In this document: positions 34,402 to 43,947 of the stretch, piece after piece
How positions within the stretch are numbered: the first letter of the stretch is position 1
How the letters are laid out: each line of letters begins with the position of its first letter
Source of the DNA: Psychroserpens luteolus
Lineage (GTDB): Bacteria; Bacteroidota; Bacteroidia; Flavobacteriales; Flavobacteriaceae
NCBI RefSeq assembly: GCF_021032705.1
Contig: NZ_JAHVXI010000002.1
Location: 248,001 to 312,000 of the forward strand
Length of the DNA stretch: 64,000 nt
Direction of reading: 5' to 3'
Position numbers and translations under genes: made by a program
Notes under the pieces: model-generated
What the model saw: the letters and a program-made list of their open reading frames with translations, nothing else
Told to the model about the DNA's origin: nothing
Databases searched by the model: none

Positions 34402-35526
34402 ATGGAATCAAAAATTTGGTTGTCATCCCCTCATATGAGCGGAAAAGAACAATCTTATATTAACAATGCTTTTGAAACCAATTGGATAGCTCCTTTAGGA
34501 CCCAATGTTAATGGTTTTGAAAGCGATATTCAAAACTATCTCAAAGAAGATAGTCATGTTGCTGCCTTAAGTTCTGGCACAGCTGCCATTCATATCGGTC
34601 TTATTTTATTAAAAGTTGGTCAAGGTGATGAAGTCATTTGTCAAACAAAGACATTTTCTGCTTCAGCAAATCCAATAGTCTATCAAGGAGCCACGCCAAT
34701 TTTTGTTGATAGTGAGCGTGACACATGGAATATGTGCCCCGAACAATTGGAAATTGCTATTAAAGATCGCATTGATAAAGGAAAAAAACCAAAGGCTATA
34801 ATTGCTGTACATCTATATGGCATGCCTTACAATGTTGAAGAAATTCATCATGTAGCCAATACTTATAATATTCCAATTTTAGAAGATAGTGCCGAGGCTC
34901 TTGGCAGTACTTATAAATCGGTTAAGTGTGGCACATTTGGTGATATCGCAGTGTTATCATTTAATGGAAACAAGATTATTACAACTTCTGGTGGAGGCGC
35001 TATTGTTACCAAAAATGTTGAACTCAAAGAGAAAGCTGTTTTTTTGGCTACTCAAGCCAGAGATAAGGCTGTAGAATATTTGCATTCTTCTATTGGCTAT
35101 AATTATAGGTTATCAAATGTATTAGCTGGTATAGGGAGAGGTCAAATGGAAGTTTTAGATAGTCGTGTAGATGCGCGTAGACAAAATTTTAATACATATA
35201 GAGAACACTTAAAAGATATAGAAGAACTTCAGTTTTTTGATGAACCTGAAGGGTGTTTTTCTAATCGCTGGTTATCATGTCTTTTAACGTCTTCTGAAAC
35301 CATGAGAGAGTCTATCAGATTAGCACTAGAAAAAGTAAATATAGAAACCAGACCGCTTTGGAAACCAATGCATCAACAACCTGTTTTTAAAGATGCTCCC
35401 AAATATCTTAATGGTGTTTCCGACGATTTATTTGAAAAAGGATTATGTTTACCTAGTGGCTCCAACTTGACTGAAAATGAAATAAATAGAGTAACATCAG
35501 CAATAAAAACGTATTTTAGAGCATGA
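34402..35526 (+). CDS. DegT/DnrJ/EryC1/StrS aminotransferase (PglE-like)
   Basis: 374 residues, PLP-dependent. The Schiff-base Lys lies in 'SFNGNKIITTSGGGA' (about residue 190), with 'LSSGTAAIHI' for phosphate binding and 'LEDSAEALGS' for the ring. It aminates a 4-keto-6-deoxy UDP-sugar. With the following 4,6-dehydratase this forms the pair PglF + PglE, giving UDP-4-amino-4,6-dideoxy-GlcNAc or a related sugar. ATG at 34402 is preferred over the TTG two codons upstream. The stop overlaps the next start (ATGA). Confidence 0.92.
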   Translation: MESKIWLSSPHMSGKEQSYINNAFETNWIAPLGPNVNGFESDIQNYLKEDSHVAALSSGTAAIHIGLILLKVGQGDEVICQTKTFSASANPIVYQGATPIFVDSERDTWNMCPEQLEIAIKDRIDKGKKPKAIIAVHLYGMPYNVEEIHHVANTYNIPILEDSAEALGSTYKSVKCGTFGDIAVLSFNGNKIITTSGGGAIVTKNVELKEKAVFLATQARDKAVEYLHSSIGYNYRLSNVLAGIGRGQMEVLDSRVDARRQNFNTYREHLKDIEELQFFDEPEGCFSNRWLSCLLTSSETMRESIRLALEKVNIETRPLWKPMHQQPVFKDAPKYLNGVSDDLFEKGLCLPSGSNLTENEINRVTSAIKTYFRA

Positions 35527-37415
35527 TTAAACGTCTACTACAAAATATTTCACATAGATATGCATCCAAATGGTTGGTAATGCTTTTCGATTTAAATATC
35601 GTAGCGTTTACCTTTATTGCTGCCTATATTATACGATTCAATTTCAATCTAGATTTTGATTTTGTAGTCATGTTCAAACAAATTCCGTTTGTATTTTTAG
35701 CTGCTCTTATTAGCTTTTTACTTGTTGGATCTTACAAAGGTGTTGTAAGATTTACTGGTTTTAAAGATGTCATCAATATAATTATAGGCGTTAATATTCT
35801 AGCGACTATTTTAATTGTATCTACCTTTTTCAGTAGACGATTAAATTATGAAAGTATTTTTAATATTTCAGGATCTATAATCTATATTCATTTACTTCTC
35901 AATATTCTATTTCTTGTTGGATTTAAACTGTTTATAAAATCCATGTACAATAAGTTGATGCAGGATATTAAAACACAAAAACGTGTTTTAATATTTGGAG
36001 CAGGAAATTCTGGTATGATTACCTATGACGCTATAACGAATGATCCAAAGAATAGTCACGTCATTATAGGTTTTATTGATGATAATGAACGAAAAATAGG
36101 TAAAAAGATAAATACATTATCTGTGTATAGTTTAGATAAAATTACTCCAAAGTTTATTGAAAAATATAGAGTTGAGGAGGTTATTATTTCTATTCAAAAT
36201 ATTGAGTCGGCCAGATTATTACAAATATCAGGACTCTTATTTGAACTTGGTTTAAAAGTAAAAATTGTACCTCCAGTTCAAAACTGGATCGATGGTGACT
36301 TAAGTGTTGGTCAAATAAAAGAGGTCAATATTGAAGATCTCCTAGGCCGTGATCCTATTTCAATAACTAACCCTGCCCTTTTAGATGAATATGAAAATCA
36401 GATTATTTTAATCACAGGAGCAGCAGGTTCTATTGGTAGTGAGATAGCCAGGAAAGCCACAAACTATAATTATAAAAAACTGATTCTTTTAGACTCTGCA
36501 GAATCACCACTTTATGAATTACAACAGGAATTTGTTCAAAAAGACGTAAAGAAGTTCACAGCTATTGTTGCCGACGTGAGAGATTTTAGACGTATGGAAC
36601 AATTGTTTCAGATTCATAAACCTAAAATTGTATTTCATGCGGCAGCCTACAAACATGTCCCTTTAATGGAAAACAATCCTTACGAAGCTGTTAGCGTAAA
36701 TATTGGTGGCACAAGACACATTGCCAGTTTATCTGTAAAACATGGCGTAAACAAGTTCGTACTCATTTCTACAGATAAAGCTGTAAACCCTACAAACGTT
36801 ATGGGAGCAACCAAACGTATTGCTGAGCTCTATGTCAATTGCTTACAGGGAAAAGGAAAGACAAAATTTATAACAACTCGATTTGGTAACGTATTAGGCT
36901 CTAATGGTTCTGTGATTCCATTGTTCAAAAAGCAAATAGAAAATGGAGGCCCATTAACTGTAACACATAAAGACATTACGCGTTATTTCATGACCATTTC
37001 AGAAGCTTGTCAGTTAGTATTAGAGGCTGCGACCATGGGTAATGGTGGGGAAATTTTTGTGTTTGACATGGGAGAGTCTGTGAAAATTTATGACCTCGCC
37101 AAGAATATGGTTATCCTTTCTGGGTTGAGATATCCTGAAGATATTAAGATTAAAATAACGGGCTTACGTCCAGGTGAAAAAATTTATGAAGAATTACTAG
37201 CCGATGGTGAAAATACAAGACCAACTTATCATGAAAAGATTATGATTGCTAAAACTAAAGCTATCGACACTTTGACCATAAGTGATAAGATTGCAACTTT
37301 ATGTACTTTAAATTCTAAGTCTCAAAATCTTGAAATTGTTTCTTTAATCAAAGAAATTATTCCAGAATACATTTCTAACAACTCTAAATACGAAGTCTTA
37401 GATTCAAAAAAATAA
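35523..37415 (+). CDS. Membrane-bound UDP-sugar 4,6-dehydratase (PglF/WbpM-like)
   Basis: 630 residues, the long form. Four N-terminal membrane helices (about 15-150), a first Rossmann-like region ('VLIFGAGNSG', about 155), and the catalytic SDR domain with 'ITGAAGSIGSEI' (about 298), 'HAAAYKHVPLMENNP' and 'STDKAVNPTNVMGATKR', where Thr-Asp-Lys with Met replace the usual Tyr-x3-Lys as in PglF/WbpM. It converts UDP-GlcNAc to the 4-keto-6-deoxy sugar that the preceding aminotransferase uses. Inverting or retaining outcome at C5 cannot be read from the sequence. Confidence 0.93.
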   Translation: MIKRLLQNISHRYASKWLVMLFDLNIVAFTFIAAYIIRFNFNLDFDFVVMFKQIPFVFLAALISFLLVGSYKGVVRFTGFKDVINIIIGVNILATILIVSTFFSRRLNYESIFNISGSIIYIHLLLNILFLVGFKLFIKSMYNKLMQDIKTQKRVLIFGAGNSGMITYDAITNDPKNSHVIIGFIDDNERKIGKKINTLSVYSLDKITPKFIEKYRVEEVIISIQNIESARLLQISGLLFELGLKVKIVPPVQNWIDGDLSVGQIKEVNIEDLLGRDPISITNPALLDEYENQIILITGAAGSIGSEIARKATNYNYKKLILLDSAESPLYELQQEFVQKDVKKFTAIVADVRDFRRMEQLFQIHKPKIVFHAAAYKHVPLMENNPYEAVSVNIGGTRHIASLSVKHGVNKFVLISTDKAVNPTNVMGATKRIAELYVNCLQGKGKTKFITTRFGNVLGSNGSVIPLFKKQIENGGPLTVTHKDITRYFMTISEACQLVLEAATMGNGGEIFVFDMGESVKIYDLAKNMVILSGLRYPEDIKIKITGLRPGEKIYEELLADGENTRPTYHEKIMIAKTKAIDTLTISDKIATLCTLNSKSQNLEIVSLIKEIIPEYISNNSKYEVLDSKK

Positions 37416-37436
37416 ATCTGACCAAATCAAAATATT

Positions 37437-38234
37437 ATGCATCAAAATATGAGTAACACTTTAAAATTATTTCTTTTATTTTCTTTTGTAATACTATCAT
37501 CTTGCGGTACAAGAAAAGAGCTTGTATATTTTCAAGATGAGCCAATTACAGATGTAAGTTTGAGTGAATTGGATAATAATTTTCAAATTAGATATAAACC
37601 AAATGATATATTAACCATTGATGTGTCTGCTGAAATTCCAGAATCTGTAGCTGCGTTTAATTTACCTGCAGTTGCTTATAATACTTCTGGAGGTGCTGCT
37701 AATCAACCAACCGTTTTAAGGCAAACATATTTATTAGATCCTGAAGGCAATATAGAATTCCCAGTACTTGGAACTATAAAAATGGGCGGACTTACACGCG
37801 TGGAAGCAACGGCTATGCTCAAAGAAAAGATTGGCGAATATGTAAAGGAGTTTATTGTGAATATACGACTTATCAATTTTACAGTGACGGTTCTTGGAGA
37901 AGTTAATAGACCTGGAGCATATACTGTTGAAGGTGAACGTATTTCTTTGACGCAAGCATTAGGTTTGGCAGGAGATTTAACAATCTATGGAAAAAGAGAT
38001 AACGTATTTTTAATTCGCGAGGTTGATGGAAAGAAAAAATATGCAAAATATGATTTGACTTCTATAAACGTTGTTAACTCTCCTGTGTATTATTTAACAC
38101 AGAATGACGTCATTTATGTAGAGCCAAATAGTGCAAGAATTAAAACCTCTTCGTATACGCCAAATACAGGTGTTTTAATTTCTGCAATCTCAACACTTGC
38201 AACAGTAGCTGCAATTTTTATTTTCAGAAACTAA
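37437..38234 (+). CDS. wza: Outer-membrane polysaccharide export lipoprotein (Wza-like)
   Basis: 265 residues. A lipoprotein signal ends at the lipobox 'LSSC', so the mature protein is anchored by the following Cys (about residue 23). The polysaccharide export domain ('YKPNDILTIDVS') and a SLBB domain ('FTVTVLGEVNRPGAYTV') follow, then a C-terminal hydrophobic helix ('VLISAISTLATVAAIFIF') that may cross the outer membrane. It forms the export channel paired with the Wzc-like protein next door. A second ATG four codons downstream (37449) is an equal start candidate. Confidence 0.93.
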   Translation: MHQNMSNTLKLFLLFSFVILSSCGTRKELVYFQDEPITDVSLSELDNNFQIRYKPNDILTIDVSAEIPESVAAFNLPAVAYNTSGGAANQPTVLRQTYLLDPEGNIEFPVLGTIKMGGLTRVEATAMLKEKIGEYVKEFIVNIRLINFTVTVLGEVNRPGAYTVEGERISLTQALGLAGDLTIYGKRDNVFLIREVDGKKKYAKYDLTSINVVNSPVYYLTQNDVIYVEPNSARIKTSSYTPNTGVLISAISTLATVAAIFIFRN

Positions 38235-38252
38235 TAATAGATTTATAGTATT

Positions 38253-40595
38253 ATGTCTCAAGATTCCCTAACAAATAAAGACACTATAGTAAACTTGGTT
38301 GAGTTATACCTATCTAAATGGAAACTCATCGCTTTTTGTCTATTAATAGCATTAGCTGCGGCATTTGTAAAAATTAGATATAGTACATTTATGTACCAAG
38401 CCAATGCTACAATAAAATTAAAAGAAGATGAAAACTCTAGAAGTTTATCTGAAATATCTTCTTTGCAAAATGGAGGACTTTCATCTACACTTCCTAATGT
38501 TGTGGATGAAATAGAAGTAATCAAATCACGATCTATACTTACTCAAGTCGTTAAAGATCTAAAGTTAAATATTAGCTACTATGTCAGTGGAAAAGTAAAA
38601 AAAGAAGAAATCTACTCCAACCCTCCTGTTAATATAAATTTCTTCTTGAGTGATTCTGTATTAGCCGATGTGCACAAATCACTATACATAAAAATTATAT
38701 CTGCGCAACAATATGAATTGTCAAAAGTAAACACGAATAAGCTTTTAGAATTTGATGATGGAGAAACCACAACACATAGTTTTGGTGATCGTGTCAAAGG
38801 GTCTTTTGGCGACTTTGTTATTACACCAAATATTGATGCATATGGCTCTCAACCAGGCTCCTTTATTGAAATACATATTAGACCAATTCACAGTGTTGTT
38901 GAAGCTTATTTATCTAAGGTTAAGATAGGAACTACAGATAAATCTAATGTTATAAAACTATCCTTAAACGAAAGCATTAAAGAAAAGGCGCGTTTAATAT
39001 TAGACGAGGTCATTAAGAAATACAATGCAGATGTCATTAATGATAAAGAGCTTATTGTAAAGGCCACTTCAGATTTTATCACTAACCGTTTAAATGTTGT
39101 TTCAAACGAATTAGAACAGGTCGATTTTACAGCTGAAAAATTACAAAAAGACAACAGGTTAACTGCCTTATCCTCTCAGTCTAATATCTTTCTAGAAAGT
39201 GAACGTCAAACGGAAGCAAAGATTAATCAAACTAGCAATCAATTGCAATTGGTTGAATTTATGAGCGACCGTCTAAACAATAACGATTCTGGTACAGATT
39301 TACTACCTGCAGACATTGGTATAACTGATAGTAATGTGGCACAGATTACTCAAAATCATAATGATTTAGTACTACGACGTGATCGTATTCTTAAAAACTC
39401 TAGTGAGAAAAACCCAACGGTTATCAAACTAAATGATCAAATTAGAGCTCTAAAAAACAATCTCAATCAAAGTTTAAACAATATTAAAGATGCTAATCAA
39501 ATTACCTTAAATAACTTAAACAGAGAAGATTCTAGAATTCGTGGGCAAATTTATTCTGCACCGGGAAAAGAGCGTCAATTTAGAGACATCAAACGTCAGC
39601 AAGATATCAAAGAGTCCCTTTACCTCTATTTATTAGAAAAACGTGAAGAAACAGCAATTACACTTGGCATGTCAACAGCAAACGCAAAAGTTATTGATTA
39701 TGCCTATACAAATGACGATCCTGTAGCACCTAAGAAGAAAATTATTTACCTAACCGCTATATTAATTGGTCTCATCATCCCAGTATCATTTATTTATGCT
39801 AAAGATCTAATTGATACTAAAGTTCACAGTAAAGAAGATGTATTGCGCTTAGTTAAAGCACCTTTTATTGGAGACATACCCAAGGCTGACACCAAAACTA
39901 AAGTGGTAAACAAAGTTGATTATTCTCCTAAAGCTGAAGCCTTTCGAATCATTAGAACAAATGTTAATTTCATGCTTCAAAAAGTAGATAAAAAATGTAA
40001 AACTGTTTTTGTAACCTCTACTACAGCTCAAGAAGGAAAATCACATACAACGACCAATCTGGCAAGTTCATTCTCCTTTTCTGAGAAAAAGACATTACTT
40101 ATAGAAACAGATATTAGAGTACCCAGAGTTAATGATTACTTGAAAATAAAAAGTAATAAAGGACTTACCGATTTCATTTCTGATAAATCATTAAGCATCA
40201 AAGATGTTACCGTTAGTGTTAAGGACAACGAATTTTTAGATGTGATTCCTTCAGGAACCATACCTCCTAATCCTGCAGAGTTATTAATGAGTGATCGCAT
40301 AAAGTATCTCTTCGAAAATGTTAAAGAACAATACGATTATATTATTGTTGACACAGCTGCTGTTGGATTAGTAACAGATACCCTTTTGATTAGTGATCAT
40401 GCAGATCTTTTTATTTATGTTATTAGTGCTAACAATATTGACAAGCGCCAATTGCATATCGCACAAACCATGTATGAAGAAAAGCGTTTACCGCGTATGG
40501 TAACATTACTTAACGGAACAGTGAAAAAGAAAGGCTATGGCTATGGCTATGGAAATAATCCTACACGAAAGAAAAAATGGTACAAACCCTTCTAA
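38253..40595 (+). CDS. wzc: Polysaccharide co-polymerase / tyrosine autokinase (Wzc-like)
   Basis: 780 residues. N-terminal Wzz domain between two membrane helices (about 27-43 and 492-510) with a long periplasmic coiled coil, then a cytoplasmic BY-kinase domain: Walker A 'TAQEGKSHTTTNLA' (about 595), Walker A' 'LLIETDIRVPR' (first Asp replaced by Glu), Walker B 'YIIVDTAAVGLVTD'. The C-terminal tyrosine cluster is short, 'GYGYGYG', then a basic end. It controls chain length and export together with Wza by cycles of autophosphorylation. No cognate phosphatase (Wzb/PHP type) was seen in the window. Followed by a strong terminator that ends the locus. Confidence 0.94.
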   Translation: MSQDSLTNKDTIVNLVELYLSKWKLIAFCLLIALAAAFVKIRYSTFMYQANATIKLKEDENSRSLSEISSLQNGGLSSTLPNVVDEIEVIKSRSILTQVVKDLKLNISYYVSGKVKKEEIYSNPPVNINFFLSDSVLADVHKSLYIKIISAQQYELSKVNTNKLLEFDDGETTTHSFGDRVKGSFGDFVITPNIDAYGSQPGSFIEIHIRPIHSVVEAYLSKVKIGTTDKSNVIKLSLNESIKEKARLILDEVIKKYNADVINDKELIVKATSDFITNRLNVVSNELEQVDFTAEKLQKDNRLTALSSQSNIFLESERQTEAKINQTSNQLQLVEFMSDRLNNNDSGTDLLPADIGITDSNVAQITQNHNDLVLRRDRILKNSSEKNPTVIKLNDQIRALKNNLNQSLNNIKDANQITLNNLNREDSRIRGQIYSAPGKERQFRDIKRQQDIKESLYLYLLEKREETAITLGMSTANAKVIDYAYTNDDPVAPKKKIIYLTAILIGLIIPVSFIYAKDLIDTKVHSKEDVLRLVKAPFIGDIPKADTKTKVVNKVDYSPKAEAFRIIRTNVNFMLQKVDKKCKTVFVTSTTAQEGKSHTTTNLASSFSFSEKKTLLIETDIRVPRVNDYLKIKSNKGLTDFISDKSLSIKDVTVSVKDNEFLDVIPSGTIPPNPAELLMSDRIKYLFENVKEQYDYIIVDTAAVGLVTDTLLISDHADLFIYVISANNIDKRQLHIAQTMYEEKRLPRMVTLLNGTVKKKGYGYGYGNNPTRKKKWYKPF

Positions 40596-40616
40596 TTTAA
40601 TGATAACCTAACGAAA

Positions 40617-40643
40617 AGATCCGCATTGCTTGCGGATTTTTTT
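40617..40643 (+). terminator. Rho-independent terminator at the end of the polysaccharide locus
   Basis: ATCCGCA (40619-40625), loop TTGCT, TGCGGAT (40631-40637), then a run of seven T. On the minus strand it also has a short T-rich tail and may serve the convergent proline dehydrogenase gene. Confidence 0.85.
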
Positions 40644-40647
40644 ATGC

Positions 40648-41820
40648 TTACAGTCGTCTGCGCTTTTTTTCTTGCTTCAACAAATTAAGCTCTCTACTTG
40701 TTTGCCCAGCAACTGAGGTATTCTCTTCAGCACGACGTATTAAATAAGGCATAACGTCTTTTACTGGCCCGAATGGCACATACTTAGCTACATTATAACC
40801 TTGTTCTGCCAAATTAAAACTAATATGATCGCTCATTCCATAGAGTTGACCAAACCAAACATTATTATCTTTTTTATCAATACCCAAATCCCTCATGAGA
40901 TCCATTGCTATATAACAACTCTCTTCGTTATGAGTCCCTATAAACAAAGAGATATCATCTAAGTTATTTAAAATATATCTCATGCACGTATTGAAATTTT
41001 CATCAGTAATTTCCTTGGTTTCACAAATCGGAGATTTATAGCCCTTCTCCTCTGCTCGATTGCGTTCCTTTTCCATGTAAGCACCTCGTACGATTTTAAA
41101 TCCAACTTTAAAATTGCCGTTTTTTGCACGTTCGTGAATTGCTTTTAAATACTCTAAACGATCCCATCTATAAGTCTGTAAGGTATTATACACAATGGGC
41201 TTTTCTGTATTATACTTGCGCATCATATCTTCACAAAGCTCATCTGCTGCATCTTGCATCCAGCTTTCTTCGCCGTCAATCAGTACTTCAACATCTTTTT
41301 CTTTAGCTAATTGGCAAACCATATCAAATCGGTCTACTATTCTATTCCATTCTTCATGTTCCTCTTGCGTGAATATTTGTCCTTCTCCTTTCTTTTGATA
41401 CAAATAAAAGCGCCCAAAACCTGTAGGTTTAAATACTACAATTGGCATCGCTTCCTTTTCATCTGCAAATTTGATAATCTTTATAATCTTATCTCTCGCT
41501 TCATCAAAAGTTGATTCCTCTTCCTTCCCTTCTACCGAATAATCTAAAACCGAACTCACGCCTTTAGTATACATCTTATCGATTACAGGCAAACAATCTT
41601 CTTCATTTACACCGCCACAAAAATGGTCAAATACTGTTGAACGAATTAAACCTTCAACAGGCAATTTGGCTTTTAAAGCAAAATTAGTAGCCGCTGTACC
41701 AATTCTTACCAAAGGCTCATGAGAAATCATTTTAAAAAGAAAATAGGCGCGTTCTAGTTGGGAGTCGTTTTTTAGTGCAAAAGCAACTTCAGTATTATCA
41801 AAAAGAGTATTTGTATCCAT
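40648..41820 (-). CDS. Proline dehydrogenase
   Basis: 390 residues, FAD-dependent TIM-barrel PRODH. Typical segments: 'VFDHFCGGVNEEDC', 'EVLIDGEESWMQD', 'FKIVRGAYMEKERNRAEEKG' around the substrate-binding arginines, and 'GTHNEES', with a final 'PYLIRRAEENTSV' arginine pair that binds the proline carboxylate. It oxidises proline to pyrroline-5-carboxylate at the membrane, giving electrons to quinone. This is a stand-alone enzyme and not the PutA fusion. Convergent with wzc across the terminator. Confidence 0.93.
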   Translation of the reverse strand: MDTNTLFDNTEVAFALKNDSQLERAYFLFKMISHEPLVRIGTAATNFALKAKLPVEGLIRSTVFDHFCGGVNEEDCLPVIDKMYTKGVSSVLDYSVEGKEEESTFDEARDKIIKIIKFADEKEAMPIVVFKPTGFGRFYLYQKKGEGQIFTQEEHEEWNRIVDRFDMVCQLAKEKDVEVLIDGEESWMQDAADELCEDMMRKYNTEKPIVYNTLQTYRWDRLEYLKAIHERAKNGNFKVGFKIVRGAYMEKERNRAEEKGYKSPICETKEITDENFNTCMRYILNNLDDISLFIGTHNEESCYIAMDLMRDLGIDKKDNNVWFGQLYGMSDHISFNLAEQGYNVAKYVPFGPVKDVMPYLIRRAEENTSVAGQTSRELNLLKQEKKRRRL

Positions 41821-41903
41821 TTGTGAAAAATATATAACAAAAATAATTATTCGGTAGTTATTATGTTACTAAAAGTCGCTAATTTTCCACTTTCAAAATA
41901 TGT

Positions 41904-42980
41904 ATGAATTCTATAACAACCAAAACCTATACTGTTCATTTCAATACCAAGGCTTACCAAGAGCTTAATACTTATATTGATACTCATAACTTCTCAAAGA
42001 TTTTTATCCTTGTAGACAATAACACACATGAACATTGTCTATCAAAGTTTATGTCAAAACTCAATACACCTATAATTATAGAGGTAATTGAAATTGATGC
42101 TGGCGAACAATTTAAAACCATAGAAACTTGCGTTGGTGTATGGAATGCTTTATCTGAACTTGGTGCAGATCGTAAAAGCCTACTACTCAATCTTGGTGGT
42201 GGTGTCGTGACGGATCTTGGCGGATTTGTAGCCTGCACATTCAAACGCGGTATTAAATATATTAATATCCCAACGTCATTATTGGCTATGGTTGATGCAT
42301 CTGTCGGTGGAAAAACAGGTGTTGATCTTGGTACTTTAAAAAATCAAGTTGGCGTTATTAGTTCTGGTGACATGGTGATCATTGATACATCCTATTTAGA
42401 CACACTACCACAAAATCAAATGAAATCTGGTTTGGCTGAAATGCTAAAGCACGGACTTATAAAAGACAAAAACTACTTTGATAAGCTTACCGATTTATCT
42501 CAGCTCACGCTGGAGGATTTAGACGTTTTAATTCATGAATCTGTAGTCATTAAAAAAGATATAGTGACGAGTGACCCTCTAGAACAAGGTGAACGCAAAC
42601 ATCTTAATTTTGGTCATACACTTGGCCATGCCATAGAATCCTATTTTTTAAGTCATCCTGAAAAAGAAGAGTTACTCCATGGCGAAGCTATTGCTATAGG
42701 TATGGTTTTAGAATGTTTTATTTCTTCGGAATTATTGGGCTTTCCAAAACAAGATTTAGAATACATCGCTGAAACTATTAATAACATCTATAAGCATGTT
42801 GAAATCTCAACGTCTGACTATGATGCGATTATCGATTTATTAAAGTACGATAAGAAAAATGAACATGGTAATATCAATTTTGTATTACTAACTGAAATTG
42901 GGCGTCCAAAGATTGATTGTTTAGTAGATAATGATTTGATTGTAAGGGGTTTTGAGTTCTATGCTAAATCATTAAAATAG
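41904..42980 (+). CDS. aroB: 3-dehydroquinate synthase
   Basis: 358 residues, normal length. NAD-binding 'LGGGVVTDLGGFVACTFKRG', 'PTSLLAMVDASVGGKTGV', and zinc ligands in 'MLKHGLI', 'LNFGHTLGHAIE' and 'LHGEAIAIGM'. Second step of the shikimate pathway. Divergent from proline dehydrogenase with an 83-base gap, otherwise no operon partner. No feature suggests anything but the housekeeping enzyme. Confidence 0.96.
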   Translation: MNSITTKTYTVHFNTKAYQELNTYIDTHNFSKIFILVDNNTHEHCLSKFMSKLNTPIIIEVIEIDAGEQFKTIETCVGVWNALSELGADRKSLLLNLGGGVVTDLGGFVACTFKRGIKYINIPTSLLAMVDASVGGKTGVDLGTLKNQVGVISSGDMVIIDTSYLDTLPQNQMKSGLAEMLKHGLIKDKNYFDKLTDLSQLTLEDLDVLIHESVVIKKDIVTSDPLEQGERKHLNFGHTLGHAIESYFLSHPEKEELLHGEAIAIGMVLECFISSELLGFPKQDLEYIAETINNIYKHVEISTSDYDAIIDLLKYDKKNEHGNINFVLLTEIGRPKIDCLVDNDLIVRGFEFYAKSLK

Positions 42981-42990
42981 AATCTTAAAT

Positions 42991-43131
42991 CTGATATATT
43001 TAGCATATCTCATAATCTTTACACATGTTTTATATTCTAATGAACTCATTAATTTTACCACTTACGTAGCAATTAGTATTAGTTTAGGCCTATTATGGCT
43101 TGGATACATCTTTTACAAAAAACCACGGTAA
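42991..43131 (+). CDS. Possible 46-aa membrane micro-protein with non-canonical start
   Basis: Downstream of aroB one frame reads through to 43131 with a convincing membrane-protein composition, for example 'YVAISISLGLLWLGYIFYKK' followed by a Pro-Arg end, and a first hydrophobic stretch 'IYLAYLIIFTHVLY'. A TAA at 42973-42975 closes the frame upstream and no ATG, GTG or TTG exists in it; the only start-like codon is CTG at 42991. It is either a micro-protein using a rare start, a gene whose ATG was lost by mutation, or chance. Confidence 0.35.
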   Translation: MIYLAYLIIFTHVLYSNELINFTTYVAISISLGLLWLGYIFYKKPR

Positions 43132-43146
43132 TAAATAATATACGTT

Positions 43147-43854
43147 ATGAAAACAATTTTAATGCGATTTCTACTAGTATTCAATGTGCTTTTATTGATG
43201 TCTTGCACAAATAAAACAAAAACTAAAACATCAACAGATTTAAACAATGAGAATGTAAATCTAATTGCTGTTTTGGACACCATATGGAGAACTGAGCAGG
43301 AACCTATAAGATTGCGAGACTCCCTAATGGATATTTATGGTGTAGAGTCAAAAGAAGCTCGAGTACAACAAGACATCTATAAGAAGAATCATATCATAAA
43401 TGAAAAAAAAGTAATTGATATTCTAGACAAGTACGGTTGGCCTACAAGAGAAATGATTGGAGGCGAACAAGGTAATCTAACACTCTGCAATGTGATTCAA
43501 CATTCTGATAATGAGATTAGAATTAAATACCTTCCCATGATGACACAGGCCGTAAAAGATAAAAAACTAGAACCTCGTTTTTTAGTAAGAGCTGCAGATA
43601 GGATTGCTACAGAAAAGGGAGAGTTACAAATTTACGGTGGTCAAATGAAATTTTATCCTGAAACCAAAACCTTCAATGTATGGCCTGTTTATGATCCCAA
43701 AAATATTGACAAAAGAAGATCTGAAATTGGTCTCGAACCCATCGCTGAATTTTTAAGAAACCGTTTTAACTTTGAATGGAATCTTGAAGAACAGTTAGAG
43801 AGAACAGCAGAATTTGTAAGACAACAGCAAAAGAATACAGATACGAACAATTGA
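43147..43854 (+). CDS. DUF6624-like lipoprotein
   Basis: 235 residues. Lipoprotein signal ends 'LLLMSC' (Cys at about 20). The soluble part contains 'ILDKYGWPTREMIGGEQGNLT', 'VIQHSDNEIRIKYLPMM', and 'ATEKGELQIYGGQM', the pattern of DUF6624 proteins (W-P-x8-G ... Q-H-x-D ... R-I...G..Q.YG.Q). Family assigned from memory of this pattern. Function unknown; expected in the periplasm attached to a membrane. First of a group of small genes reaching to 48.0 kb. Confidence 0.65.
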   Translation: MKTILMRFLLVFNVLLLMSCTNKTKTKTSTDLNNENVNLIAVLDTIWRTEQEPIRLRDSLMDIYGVESKEARVQQDIYKKNHIINEKKVIDILDKYGWPTREMIGGEQGNLTLCNVIQHSDNEIRIKYLPMMTQAVKDKKLEPRFLVRAADRIATEKGELQIYGGQMKFYPETKTFNVWPVYDPKNIDKRRSEIGLEPIAEFLRNRFNFEWNLEEQLERTAEFVRQQQKNTDTNN

Positions 43855-43947
43855 CATCTATCTAATCATCATTTTAAACTACTCAAGTATCAAAACATAG
43901 TATCCCCTTTTTCACTAACTTTAGTCTCAAGATATAAAACGGGCTAA

